Origin: Chrysogorgia sp. JL179-B06
Taxonomy: Eukaryota; Cnidaria; Anthozoa; Scleralcyonacea; Chrysogorgiidae
DNA length: 64,000 bases
Reading direction: 5' to 3'
NCBI GenBank assembly: GCA_035772405.1
Contig: JAYKKM010000193.1
Coordinates: 4,442,001 to 4,506,000 of the forward strand
The notes under the pieces were generated by a model. The model saw only the letters and a program-made list of their open reading frames with translations, was not told the DNA's origin and ran no database searches. Positions 23,129-35,946 of the stretch are shown here, one piece after another. Every line of letters begins with the position of its first letter. Position 1 is the stretch's first letter. A program made the position numbers and the translations under genes.

Positions 23129-23380
23129 AGCTGACCTGGTACGCGGAAATGACGGCTGGCAAGATTGGGATCTCCCGCGCCTTATCGCAGAGCTCAAGAA
23201 ATGGCGAGATATTTATCCGGTCGAAGAGAACACTACTAAGAAACACACACGTAAGTCGGGTTTTTATTACACTAGAGACGGTGATCGTAGAGACGGTGAT
23301 CGTAGAGACGGTGATCGTAGAGACGGTGATCGTCGTAAACGAGCGTGCGTATATTGCGAAGCTGAAGACCACAACTCTAA
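23129..23380 (+). pseudogene. BEL gag, middle fragment
   Basis: Reads GNDGWQDWDLPRLIAELKKW, then a 4-fold RDGDR repeat, then the first zinc-knuckle half (ACVYCEAEDHNSK). The frame is interrupted at 23,380 by the 211-bp MITE and resumes at 23,592. Confidence 0.75.
23265..23336 (+). repeat. 15-bp tandem repeat in gag, four copies
   Basis: The unit 'agagacggtgatcgt' gives four RDGDR pentapeptides just ahead of the zinc knuckles. This is a charged, probably RNA-binding linker. Confidence 0.85.
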
Positions 23381-23591
23381 AGGCCGATCTACACGATACG
23401 ATTTGTCGTATACGATTGTCATCTTGGCGAATGTGATCAAACTGTACACGCGTGTCAACATTCGCCATCGAATCATAAACAAGAATTATGTCGTGTGCAA
23501 ACAATGGCATACGCCAGTACAGCAATCGTATACGACAACACACGCCAGAATGACAATCGTATACGACAAATCGTATCGTGTAGATGGGCCT
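23381..23591. mobile_element. 211-bp MITE in gag, TAA target duplication
   Basis: TIRs of about 40 bases ('aggccgatctacacgatacg' at the left; the right-end complement starts 'aggcccatctacacgatacg'), flanked by TAA at 23,378-23,380 and 23,592-23,594. Excising it with one TAA joins ...HNSK to DCSVV in frame, completing a CCHC-type knuckle. A 3-bp TAA duplication is typical of PIF/Harbinger elements. Confidence 0.88.
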
Positions 23592-24205
23592 TAAGGATTG
23601 CTCGGTTGTAGCTAGCGTCGATCAACGAAAGCGACAACTCGCAGAAAAGAAACTTTGCTTTAACTGCACTGGGCCTAAACATCGCGCCGCAGACTGCAAG
23701 AGTGTTCATAAATGTCAGAAGTGCAATTCGAAGCATCACTCATCAATCTGTACGAAGAAAGATCAGCTGTTGACCGCCAGTGTGTCCAGTGACGGCTCAT
23801 TAGTATATCCGGTAGTGGTCGTAAATGTCGAAGGTATCAAGTGCCGAGCGTTTCTAGATACTGGGGCGGGAAATTCGTACGCTTCTGCCGCGTTGTTGGA
23901 TTTACTGCCAAGTCGAAGTCCTAAGAAGGAAGTTCGGCGCGTTGAAATGATGCTTGGATCGGTAACGAGGGAAATGGAAATGTCAACCGTGCGAGTCGAA
24001 GCCGTGGACGGAAAATTTGCGATGGATGTGAGTGTGACGAAAGTCGACAAAGGAGAACTGCTAAACCTGGACAATCCGAACTACGCGAAACTCGTAAGTA
24101 CCTATCAACATCTAGAAGGCGTACAAATGGAAGATAATGATTCGAAAGCGAAGCTACCAGTTCATGTGATACTCGGAGCCGGCGATTATATGCGTATAAA
24201 AACTG
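23592..24205 (+). pseudogene. BEL gag zinc knuckles and aspartic protease
   Basis: Zinc-knuckle region KKLCFNCTGPKHRAADC followed by CQKCNSKHHSSIC, then a retropepsin-like segment with the catalytic motif FLDTGAGNSYAS (Asp codon at 23,857-23,859) and a late HVILGAGDY strand. The reading frame is lost at an A6 run near 24,204 and continues one frame over (RVGKIGEPVAERTKFGWT). This would be cleaved from the Gag-Pol precursor in a live element. Confidence 0.85.
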
Positions 24206-25246
24206 CTGAAAAAACCTCGTGTCGGTAAGATAGGTGAACCAGTCGCTGAAAGAACCAAATTCGGTTGGACTATCTTAGCTCAGGGCAAGGAACTAGACTA
24301 TTCCGCCATGTTTGTTGCTCAGACGAGTAAATGCGATTATGACGAACTGTGTCGATTAGACGTGCTCGGACTGTCTGACAAACCGGAACATGATCAACAC
24401 GAAGTATATGCGGAATTCCGAGAGCAGCTCACACGAAGCGAAGAAGGGTGGTATGAAACCGGTCTTCCCTGGAAGGGGAACCACCCGCCATTGCCAAGTA
24501 ACTACAATGGTAGTCTACGTCGACTAGCCAATCTTCAAAGAAAAATTCAGCAGAAAGGATTAACTGAGAGTTATTCTGACATTATCGAAATGCAGAAATC
24601 AGAGGGCATCGTAGAAGTTGCCAGCGAGAAACCCCGGGGTGTAGAGTTCTATATCCCTCACAAACCCGTGATACGAGAAACGGCCGAGACGACGAAGTAG
24701 AGGATCGTCTACGATGCCTCTGCCAAAGCTCATAGTGATGCACCAAGTCTAAACCAATGCTTGAATCCGGGACCACCACTACAGAACGACCTCTGGAATG
24801 TCCTGGTGAGAATGAGATTCCATCCCATAGCCTTGACGGGTGATCTGAAACAAGCATTCCTGCAAGTTCGGATAAAAGAAACGGATCGAGACGCACTCCG
24901 ATTTCACTGGAGTCCTGATGCAAATCATGAAATTGAGACGCTGAGGTTTACTAGAGCATTGTTCGCCCTGACATCGTCACCATTCATACTTGGGGGAGTG
25001 ATCGAACACCACCTGACGTCCTGGGAAAGTCGAAAGCCGGAAGTAGTAGCCGAACTGCGAAAGAGCCTGTACGTTGACGACTTGGTGAGCGGAAAGACAA
25101 CGGTAGCAGACGCGAGGACGATGAAGAATGACGCGATTGAGATCTTTAACGACGCCACTTTTACCCTAAGTGGCACTCGAACAAACGTGAGCTCGAAGAA
25201 CCGACGAACGACAACGAAGAGAAAACTTTCGCGAAGCAACAGCTAG
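24206..25246 (+). pseudogene. BEL reverse transcriptase
   Basis: Motifs in order: an N-terminal linker, RIVYDASAK (template grip), LTGDLKQAFLQV (motif A, catalytic Asp), an ALFALTSSPF segment, and YVDDLVSG with the catalytic YVDD at 25,070-25,081. A TAG stop at 24,698-24,700 interrupts the frame between ETAETTK and RIVYDAS, where related elements have a sense codon. A frame change near 25,170 moves reading to KWHSNKRELEEP. These are inactivating mutations. Confidence 0.88.
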
Positions 25247-26330
25247 GAACCCCGACCGAAGGAGACTCAAGTCTTCTGGGACTAGCATGGTCAAAAGATC
25301 AAGACAAAATAAAAGTCGTTATTCCATCCAGTAAAGCTACAACAACCAAACGAGGAATTTTGAGCAAACTGGCTCAAATATATGACCCCCTCGGAGTACT
25401 ATCACCACGAACTGTACAAGGGAAGTTCATTTATCGCGAAGTATGTCAGAGTAAGATTGCATGGGACACTCCGTTAGCAGATGAGCACAAGAATCAGTTG
25501 TTTAAATGGGAGAAGCAATTGCCAGATCACGTAGCTGTACCTCGTTCAATACCTACCTTCCAAGAAGATATCGAGTCCATTGCATTACATGCCTTTGGCG
25601 ACGCGAGTGGTAAAGGTGTTGCGGCAGTTGTTTATGCTGTAGTGAAACAACCGTCTGGTACAACACAAGGGCTCGTAGCGGCGAAGGCGAGATTGGCGAA
25701 ACAAGGGTTAACCATCCCACGTTTAGAACTTGTCTCGGCACATATGGCCGCCAACCTTGTTCATAACGTGGAACAAGCTCTAGACGGGTTCCCCGTGCAA
25801 GAAACGTACGGTTGGCTCGACAGTACTGTCGCTCTTCAATGGATCAAGGGAGGCGGAGAGCATAAGCAATTCGTAGCCAACAGAGTCCAGAAGATCCAGT
25901 CCAAATCAAACATCCAGTGGCGTCATGTACCGACACACACCAACCCCGCCGACGTCGGAAGCAGAGGTGGAGAGGTGAAGCAGAACCAGTTGTTGTGGCT
26001 GAACGGACCAGAGTGGCTCAACGACAACCGTGCCTGGCCTCCAGATATCGTCACTCACGCTACTGAAGAAAGTGAAGCCGAAGCTAAGACCATTAGAACC
26101 GTGCTGGGGTTAATCAACGATGAAACGGACTGTTTCGACCGTATCCTAGAGAAATTCTCATTGCAAAAAACGCTGAGAGTGTGCGCATGGATCTCGAGAT
26201 TCATTGCCAATCTGCATCACCCCGACAGTCGAACATTTGGACCACTAACGACTGATGAACTCGAGTGTCATTTCAAAGTCTGGGAGAAGAAGGTACAACG
26301 TAGCTGTGACAACGAAGAGGACAGAGGTAC
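25247..26330 (+). pseudogene. BEL Pao/A17-type and RNase H region
   Basis: The continuous frame reads LSKLAQIYDPLGVLSPRTVQ, the conserved Pao/peptidase-A17-type block after RT. It is followed by an RNase H domain with LHAFGDASGKGVAAVVY (catalytic Asp), ELVSAHMAANLV (Glu) and YGWLDSTVALQWI (Asp). Reading shifts frame near 26,320 to enter integrase. Confidence 0.88.
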
Positions 26331-27636
26331 GTCGACTTAACCTACAAGAGAATCCTCAAGGTATACTGGAATGTAGAGGACGCATTCAAGGTCATTATCC
26401 AGTTTACCTTTCTGACAAACACCTCTTCACAACCAAACTGGTTGAAGACGCCCAAACTCTTCACGGGGGAGTGGGGATGACCATGGCTCGAGTTCGAGAG
26501 CTGCATTGGGTCCCGCGACTCAGACAGTTGACGCGCAAGGTCATCAAGAAGTGCTATGGGTGTCGTCGATTCCATGCGAAAGCAGTTCCACAACCACCGC
26601 CTGGTTTGCTACCGTCAGACCGAACCAACGAAGGCCGTCCGTTTGAAGTGATCGGGGTGGACTACGCTGGTCCTATCAAGTACAGAAAAGAAAGTCGTAT
26701 ATCCTGCTGTATGCTTGTAGTCTTACGAGAGCTGTCTACCTGGATTTAATGCCTAGTTTGGACACCCAAAGATTCATCCAAAGCTTGAAACAGTTTATTG
26801 CAAGACGAGGGAGACCCCGGAAGATCTACTCCGACAATGCGAAGACGTTCGTGGCAGCAGCAAATTGGTTACGAACAGCAGAAAACGACGAGAAGCTAAA
26901 TGAGTTCCTGAGCAAGAATCAGATAAGATGGCAGTTCAACCTGAGTCGCGCCCCATGGTGGGGCGGACAATTCGAGCGCCTGATCGGGTTGGTGAAGAGA
27001 GCTCTTCATAAAACCATCGGGAAAGGATTGCTGAGATGGGACGAGCTGAAGGAAGTACTTGTTGACATCGAAGTGGCGTTGAATAGCAGACCTCTTGGCT
27101 ACATGGAGGATGACGTGCAACTACCAACGTTAACGCCTAACTCCATGATGTTCGTTGGAACTACGTTCGCGCCAGAGTTAGAAACGCATCATATAGAAGA
27201 GAAGGATCTACGAAAGCGTGCAAAGTATGTCTTGAAATGCAAACAAGCAATGTGGCGTCGATGGACTACGGAGTATCTTCGCGGGTTACGAGAGCGTCAC
27301 AACCAGAACCACACGGAGACATCATTCACCGTCAAACCGGGCGACGTTGTCATCATTCGATCAGATGAACGGAGTCGTGGGAAATGGCCCCTCGGAATCG
27401 TAGAGGAGTTGTACAAGGGACGCGATGGCGTGGTTCGGGCAGTGAAACTTCGCGCTGGGAAAAGCTACCTTGAACGGGCTGTGAATCACCTTTACCCACT
27501 TGAACTTTCCTGCGATCGTTCGGAAGTCAAGGAACCTGTCCAATTGGATCCAGGAGCACAGGCGTTCCGACCTAGGCGAGATGCTGCAGTAGCTGCGCAA
27601 CAACGCATCAAGGACGTGGTCGAAATGGAACTTTAA
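26331..27636 (+). pseudogene. BEL integrase and DUF5641-like C-terminus
   Basis: N-terminal HHCC zinc finger (LHGGVGMTMARVRELHW ... KKCYGCRRFHAK), then the DDE core: GVDYAGP (first Asp), IYSDNAKTF (second Asp) and WWGGQFERLIGLVKRAL (Glu). After that comes the DUF5641-like tail TVKPGDVVIIRSDERSRGKW and AVNHLYPLEL, ending at the stop at 27,634-27,636. A one-base frame change near 26,705 separates the core's first Asp from the rest. Confidence 0.88.
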
Positions 27637-27731
27637 CGTAAATCGTGAGGCAGATAAACTGCAGAACATTACTTTATTAAACATATATCTTTAGAACAGT
27701 GGACACTGAGAGACATATACCAAATTAAGGT

Positions 27732-27746
27732 ATATGGGGGGAGAGT
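27732..27746 (+). promoter_or_regulatory. Polypurine tract of the BEL element
   Basis: 'atatggggggagag' immediately precedes the LTR start and would prime plus-strand synthesis in a live element. Confidence 0.75.
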
Positions 27747-28673
<927 letters not shown>

Positions 28674-28798
28674 TTCAAAACACTGTCTACGCAGCACTCT
28701 ACTTTTTATATATATATATATATATATACGTGTAGGTTTTGGTCTACGAAATGCAAAGAGTGCTCAACAACATATAGTTAGAGCAAATAATAGATTTT
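28674..28798. other. Short spacer with (TA)n
   Basis: A TA run at 28,708-28,729, then 'cgtgtaggttttggtctacg'. No gene. Confidence 0.4.
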
Positions 28799-29258
28799 CG
28801 CTTACCTCAAAACTGGTCTGCTACAACTTGTTTCATCTGTAAAAGAATCTTCAGGCAGTGACAATATCGAAAGGGATGACCGCTTATTTATAGGCTTTCT
28901 GCCGGAAAGTGGGGGCGTATGTGGGGGACAAAGCATGAGGTCATGGCTTTGTTTGCGTTGATTACGCGAAATTTATTACGATGACGACACTGTGAAATTA
29001 TTTCCGCTCTTTTGTTGAGTAAACTATTCTTATTTTTTTCTTTTAAAATACAAAATTTTTCTTCTAAACATAAATTGCATCGTTTTGATCCTCCTGTGTA
29101 CGAAATAGAATGTTTTAGAATTTGCCAATTAATACTGAAATCTTTATTGTTTTCTTTCAATGTCCAAATATATTTCGAAAGTTCGGTGTCATTTTCATGC
29201 TTTTTATGTTGAAAAGATTTAGTGTGGTTGGCCAATCGCTCTTTGGATGTGGTTGCAG
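28799..29258 (-). pseudogene. Penelope-like element C-terminal fragment (minus copy)
   Basis: The minus-strand translation reads HKKHENDTELSKYIWTLK, then FSINWQILKHSIS, KRCNLCLEEKFCILK and LLNKRAEIISQCRHRNKF, ending near 28,888. The LSxxIWxLK ... KRCNLCLxEK ... NKRxExxxxCRHxNKF pattern is the region at and after the GIY-YIG endonuclease of Penelope-like retroelements. The GIY-YIG core and RT are absent. It is followed by a 3' UTR with 'cctgaagattcttttacaga'. It joins its mirror copy at about 29,259. Confidence 0.65.
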
Positions 29259-31200
<1,942 letters not shown>

Positions 31201-31204
31201 TCTA

Positions 31205-31660
31205 AAAGAAATCGTTGAAATGTCCTAAAATTTTGGTATAAATACTAACTTCGGGATTGAATAACATGCACAAAATTTCAGAATAAAATATTAAATATAA
31301 ATTTGTAACTTAAGCTACGGCAAATATACCCCGTTTTTATAAAACGCGAAGAAATCGTTGAAATGTCCTAAAATTTTGGTATAAATACTAACTTCGGGAT
31401 TGAATAACATGCACAAAATTTCAGAAGAAAATATTAAATATAAATTTGTAAATTACATGTTAGCTTTTCATGCAGGCTCTAACCCTAGCTACGGCAAATA
31501 TACCCCGTTTTTATAAAACGCGAAGAAATCGTTGAAATGTCCTAAAATTTTGGTATAAATACTAACTTCGGGATTGAATAACATGCACAAAATTTCAGAA
31601 TAAAATATTAAATATAAATTTGTAACTTACATGTTAGCTTTTCATACAGGCTCTAACCCT
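31205..31660 (+). repeat. Three tandem copies of a 140-176 bp repeat
   Basis: Units start at about 31,209, 31,350 and 31,526, each beginning 'gaaatcgttgaaatgtccta'. They share 'ctaacttcgggattgaataa', 'acatgcacaaaatttcagaa' and (between units) 'ggcaaatataccccgttttt'. The 'aaattttggtata' core faintly resembles the 12.5-kb satellite. The third unit is interrupted by the element at 31,661. Confidence 0.85.
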
Positions 31661-31889
31661 ACAATCGCGTGCAAAAATAATGAGACTGTTCACATTTTGG
31701 TGATTTTTTTTCACGTGTATGCCCCCCTCCCCCACTAACAATGTTGAAAACATATTATTTGATAACCCCTTGCCTCAAAATCGTTTTAACAACATTGCAC
31801 GAGGGGGAGGGGGAAAAAAGAACCACTTGTTATAAGAGGGAGGGGCCCAATAAACTGCTTGTCTTAATAATTTTTGCACGTGATTGTCT
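31661..31889. mobile_element. 229-bp MITE
   Basis: TIRs 'acaatcgcgtgcaaaaataa' and the reverse complement of 'aataatttttgcacgtgattgt'. The centre is G/C-tract rich ('gggggagggggaaaaaa'). It lies within the third unit of the tandem repeat. The target duplication cannot be read clearly. Confidence 0.65.
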
Positions 31890-32099
31890 ACGCCCTGAAG
31901 GGTATAATAAGGGGAGCTACATTCAATAAATTATGTCAAAAACCTATCAATACCACAAATAATTATTCATCGCCATTGTACGAGTCGAACAGTTTTAATT
32001 CGCGAAAATACCGTCTTTTGTTTACTTCTAGGTTAATTATTAACTATCAGCGGGAAATTTGAATTTTTCATATCGTAATATTATCGTTGTTCAGTCAAA

Positions 32100-32894
32100 A
32101 TGGCGGAGTCGATAGACGAAATTCATAGCAGAAAACCACGGCGTTGCTATTTAATAACATATAGCCAAGCCGATCTCCTAAAATTTCCCACCAGAGAATC
32201 GTTTGCGGACGCTGTAGTTGAAGCTTTTACTTCCCCACGAAGCATTAAATCATCGCCACAACACTGGGCATGTTGTATTGAACACCAACAACACGGCTTT
32301 CATTATCACCTGGCATTGAAGCTTTCGGCTCCTAAGAGGTGGTTGGGCTGCAAAAAAGCCCTTGAGAGGAACCATGGAATAGTGGTTCATTTCTCAGACC
32401 ATGAAGGTTATTATTCGGCATACAAATACATACGCAAATTCGACGAAGATGTCTTTCACAGCGATAACCATCCCAACCTGGAAGAAATTGGCTCTCCCAG
32501 GACAAGCAGTTGTCAGCAGGCATATCGTCGAAAGCGTTCTCAATCATCGTCGGGCAACAGTTCCACCTCTCAAACAAACAAACATTCAGAAAATAATCGC
32601 AGTGTGGCGAAAATAAAGAAGCTTTCAAATATTGATGTATCCGAGTTTATTACGAAGCATGAAATTAAAGATCAAACAACTCTTCTTGCGATGGCAAACG
32701 AACACAATGAGCAAGGCAAAAAACATCTGGCGCAGTATGTCCTATCTCGTTCGTCAAGGTCTCTCGATGAGCTGCTGCAGATCCTAACCCTAAAACTGAC
32801 TTGGGTTGATGTTATAATAATTTTATATTTCGGTTGCTCATATATCGAGAAAGGGCCAGTACAGGCCTCATGCGTTCCGAAACAAAGGCGTTGA
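32100..32894 (+). CDS. CRESS-type HUH Rep-like protein, endonuclease domain only
   Basis: An intact 264-codon ORF from an ATG in a good eukaryotic context (aaaATGGCGG). Rolling-circle Rep motifs are in order: motif I CYLITYSQ (residues 16-23); motif II GFHYHLALKL with the metal-binding His68-Tyr-His70; and motif III YIRKFD (Tyr110, Lys113, Asp115), matching YxxKxD, where Tyr110 would be the nicking residue. A Ser/Lys-rich linker (about 130-175) and a second helical block (VSEFITKHEIKDQTTL..., 185-235) follow. Related proteins that I recall from cnidarian genomes continue into a P-loop SF3-type helicase. Here the frame instead leaves the conserved pattern near residue 236 and stops. It is therefore a truncated or stand-alone copy: possibly an endogenised CRESS-virus-like gene or part of a rolling-circle element. 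No intron is evident. Expression is unknown. Confidence 0.7.
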   Translation: MAESIDEIHSRKPRRCYLITYSQADLLKFPTRESFADAVVEAFTSPRSIKSSPQHWACCIEHQQHGFHYHLALKLSAPKRWLGCKKALERNHGIVVHFSDHEGYYSAYKYIRKFDEDVFHSDNHPNLEEIGSPRTSSCQQAYRRKRSQSSSGNSSTSQTNKHSENNRSVAKIKKLSNIDVSEFITKHEIKDQTTLLAMANEHNEQGKKHLAQYVLSRSSRSLDELLQILTLKLTWVDVIIILYFGCSYIEKGPVQASCVPKQRR

Positions 32895-33287
32895 GAAACA
32901 TGAATGGAATACGAGAACAACAATCTTGTAATCATTTCTCACCATAGACATACAACGCGGACATACAGTATGCCTATATAGTGACCAATGAAACTGTTAT
33001 CATTTCTGAGCATCATACTTGTAATACTTATTTTATAAGAATAATTATTATTATTTTCAATACAGTTTGGCCTTTTAAAGGTTGAGTTTGTATAGAGGCT
33101 ATATATATGGTATATGCTAATAAAACGTTCCAAAACTAATATTACCTACCAAGGAACTCTGTTGTATGGCTGAGTAGCTCATTTTCAGGTCTGTATATAT
33201 TAAATAACACATGCTGATTGGTTCAGAATCCTACGATATCGCCCCCAGCCAATATGCTACGAGCCATAAAACACAAGTTGCCTGCGG
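32895..33287. other. Spacer downstream of the Rep-like ORF
   Basis: No gene and no trace of a helicase domain recognised in any frame. A possible polyadenylation signal, AATAAA, is at about 33,119. Confidence 0.4.
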
Positions 33288-33513
33288 CTTGAAACCAACC
33301 TCGTTCCCAGGGCATTTTGCCTCCACGGCGGAAGATCGGCGAAAATGGCCCTGGGATCGGCTGGTCCATTCTATAATCCGATTGGCTTGTCATAAAACTT
33401 AATTAATTCAGCCGAGTATAATTTATTCATCTAAATCTGAATGCTGTCTTCAAATGTTACAGCAAATTAGAAGTGACAGCTTTCGCTAAATTGGATATAT
33501 GCTTCTTCATACC

Positions 33514-33810
33514 ATAGTCAAACGAGATATGGTCTGGAAACTCGGCAAACTTCAAAGCGACTATAATGAGCTACGTTTTGATGTTGAACCGTACCTTACA
33601 CCGTGCACATCCTTTGTTTTAGGTTTATTAATATTTAAACAACACGGTTGAGCGATTAAACCCACACGATTCTATTGGATGATTGCTTCATTATACTAAA
33701 ATACAATAGGTTCAGTGACCGTGCACCGTGCACAAAATTGTATAAAAACGAACAAAAAGATAGAACAAAGACTTTAGCTGAGTTTCCAGACCATATCTCG
33801 ATTGACTATG
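33514..33810. mobile_element. 297-bp MITE inserted in the outer MITE
   Basis: TIRs of about 30 bases ('atagtcaaacgagatatggt' against the complement of 'accatatctcgattgactat'). TTCATACC flanks it at 33,506-33,513 and 33,811-33,818, and the 49-kb copy has a single TTCATACC at that point. The duplication length is 7 or 8 depending on which terminal C is counted. Confidence 0.88.
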
Positions 33811-34010
33811 TTCATACCTTTTGTAAGAGATAACCATGGATGTATGGTGGACATCGGCGTACGGGCAGGGTTTGGCCAGGGGAGGGGGGGGGGGGGGCGG
33901 TGAACCATTTGCCCCCCAAAAAATCGCACGTTGCCCAAATCCACTAATAAATATTAATCTATCATAATAATAGATCATATAGGTCACGTTACAGCTACAA
34001 GTAGAACACG

Positions 34011-35135
34011 TTAAAAAAAATAACTGTCTCTGCCATTGCGAATGATGCGATCCATGTCATTGTTTAATACAGAGTTGGCATATGCCCTTTCAATGTTAAT
34101 CAGTGCGATGTTACTGAACGCCGTTGCCCCATGGTGCTGCGGAGGTAGGTTTTCAATCTGCGCAAGGCACTGAATGATCGTTCTGCAGAACACGATGTAG
34201 CAGGTATCACTGCAAGGATATGCATCACATTGGAAAACTCTGGCAACATATCAAGTAGATCGTTCTCATGCATTGTCTGCAGTATTTCTAGAACAGTTGA
34301 AACTTTCATGGAGTCGAATCCGTGCTCACTACGAAAACTCGCGTACATTTTCTGCTCAGCTTCCATTGTCGCCGTCGATTCCGTAAAATTTAACGACACG
34401 GGAGAAGCTTTCTTCATCATGTGTTTCACTGTGACAGAACAGAGTATTTCCTGGTCATTTCCGCTGAACCTGAGCTCAAGCTCGAACAGCACCTTGCGGC
34501 CATGGACGCGTAGTAAGTGTTAAGCCGGTTTTCCACTAAACAATTTTGTTCGCGCGAAGCGACTTTTTATTGTTCAAATTGAAAAGATTTCTAATTAGTT
34601 CCAGCCGAGAGCTTATAAGACAAAAGAAAAAGTCGCTTCCCGCGAAATAACCCGCCTAGTGCAAAACCGGCTTAAATACGGTGGTGCGATTCCGGTGTGG
34701 GCTGCGTTTGTCTTTGGGCGTGTTCACCTACAAGGGCCTGAACTGGGAATTAGTCAGCCACTTCTTCATTTTCAGACCCATTGTTGATGCTATTTGCCAT
34801 ACACTGTTGAAACTTTCTTCGCTTCGACACTTGGGTAGGGTCTGAATGGTCATGTAGACGTTTCTACGGGCGGAGATGACGTCGACCATCTTCCCCTGAA
34901 GATATCGGCTCAGACCACTAGTGTTTCTTAGGATTATTTTCAGCACACACAGTCCAAAGAGAAATTCCAAGTCACAAATGGCAGTCAATAAAGACCTGCT
35001 GTCAGAGTAGCTTTTTGGATCTTTGTCTGAAGACAGCGTGAGCAGAGCTTTTACAATGTGTTCCATGTGTTCGTCTTCACTGCTTCCCACCGGTATGACC
35101 ATCGCGTCACACTCAGTGACTTCAGCATCAGTCAC
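34011..35135 (-). pseudogene. hAT transposase C-terminal relic (ZMYM1-like type)
   Basis: Minus-strand blocks: 35,135-34,728 (ICDLEFLFGLCVLKIIL, SGLSRYLQGKMVDV, then SFNSVWQIASTMGLKM); after the MITE, 34,492-34,140 (LELRFSGNDQEI ... [18 protein letters not shown], the hAT dimerisation motif); and, one frame over, 34,150-34,040 (ALINIERAYANSVLNNDMD). The N-terminal zinc-finger half is missing. The frame breaks and the internal insertion leave it non-functional. It is the same general transposase type as the intact gene at 55,540-58,575, but clearly diverged from it. Confidence 0.82.
34524..34671. mobile_element. 148-bp MITE with TTAA duplication inside the hAT relic
   Basis: TIRs 'gccggttttccactaa' and, in complement, 'gccggttttgcactag'. 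TTAA lies at 34,520-34,523 and 34,672-34,675. It splits the hAT transposase remnants, making it the third nesting level. Confidence 0.82.
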
Positions 35136-35825
35136 TGAGTTTTTTATCTATAATTTTTAGACAGTTGCCTTGCAAAAGCAATATTTCGTGAGGTGAGGCA
35201 GCTCTTTGACCACACATTTTGATTGTTCGTTGTTTTCGTGCATCTTCGTACGACGCTGCAGAATTAAGTTTCAAACTATCAAAGCACGCTTCACAGTCGG
35301 CTTCAGTAAGGACATGAATTAAATTTCTACAACTACAAGACTACAACCGTACAAAATTTTATAAATAGTCGGAATTGCGAATGAAAAATTTCAAAATTCT
35401 AACAAAAATAAAGCTATTGATTAGTGACTAACCGACAGTAAGCCAATTTATCCACTTTAGACATAAACAAAGTGGTGTTATGAAAATGCCGACTCGCACT
35501 TTGAGGCTAACCTTATGATTATAAAAAATATCCATAAATTTATCCCCCCCCCCCGGCCCATACGCCTATGATGGTGGATAATTAAGCTTGTTAGCTGCTT
35601 TTATGCCGACGAATGCTGACATGAACAACTCTGAAGAGCATTGAACATTTCTCAATTATTCAGGTCAACAAAGTAGACAAAGGTAATGGAACAAAGACCA
35701 CAACAATTATCATATCTAAACACCCAGAAATTCTGGGTGTCATGTGACCAGCCGATCCCAGGCCCATTTTCGCCGACCTTCCACCGTGGAGGCAAAATTC
35801 CCTGGGTACGAGGTTGACTTGAAAC

Positions 35826-35938
35826 AGGTTGTGAAAACACAGCTCTCGCTACAGCAGTCATGGTGACAATTATATTTGAGGTTTTGCATGAATTGACAAT
35901 CAATTGTCTTAATGTGTTAATATGTACATTGTATATAC
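35826..35938. other. Short spacer between mobile elements
   Basis: No gene. AT-rich. Confidence 0.3.
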
Positions 35939-35946
35939 ATTGCTGT

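Larger units (their letters stand above)
33852..35570 (-). mobile_element. hAT transposon relic (1.7 kb) inserted in the outer MITE
   Basis: TIRs 'catcggcgtacggg' and, in complement, 'cataggcgtatggg', with subterminal G/C runs. Exact 8-bp duplication ATGGTGGA at 33,844-33,851 and 35,571-35,578, present once in the unoccupied 49-kb copy. Carries a broken transposase on the minus strand and an internal TTAA-flanked MITE (34,524-34,671). Confidence 0.92.
33296..35817. mobile_element. Outer MITE of a three-level nest
   Basis: Ends 'caacctcgttcccagggc' (33,296) and, in complement at the right, 'tcaacctcgtacccaggg' (ending 35,817). Flanked by the 8-bp duplication CTTGAAAC (33,288-33,295 and 35,818-35,825). 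Its own body is only about 0.5 kb; the rest is inserted DNA. A related copy without the insertions is at 49,258-49,746. Confidence 0.85.

Noticed and set aside
29012..29212. Plus-strand ORF MLSKLFLFFSF...
   Set aside because: Antisense of the minus-strand Penelope fragment. The same antisense peptide begins the minus-strand ORF because the region is an inverted repeat.
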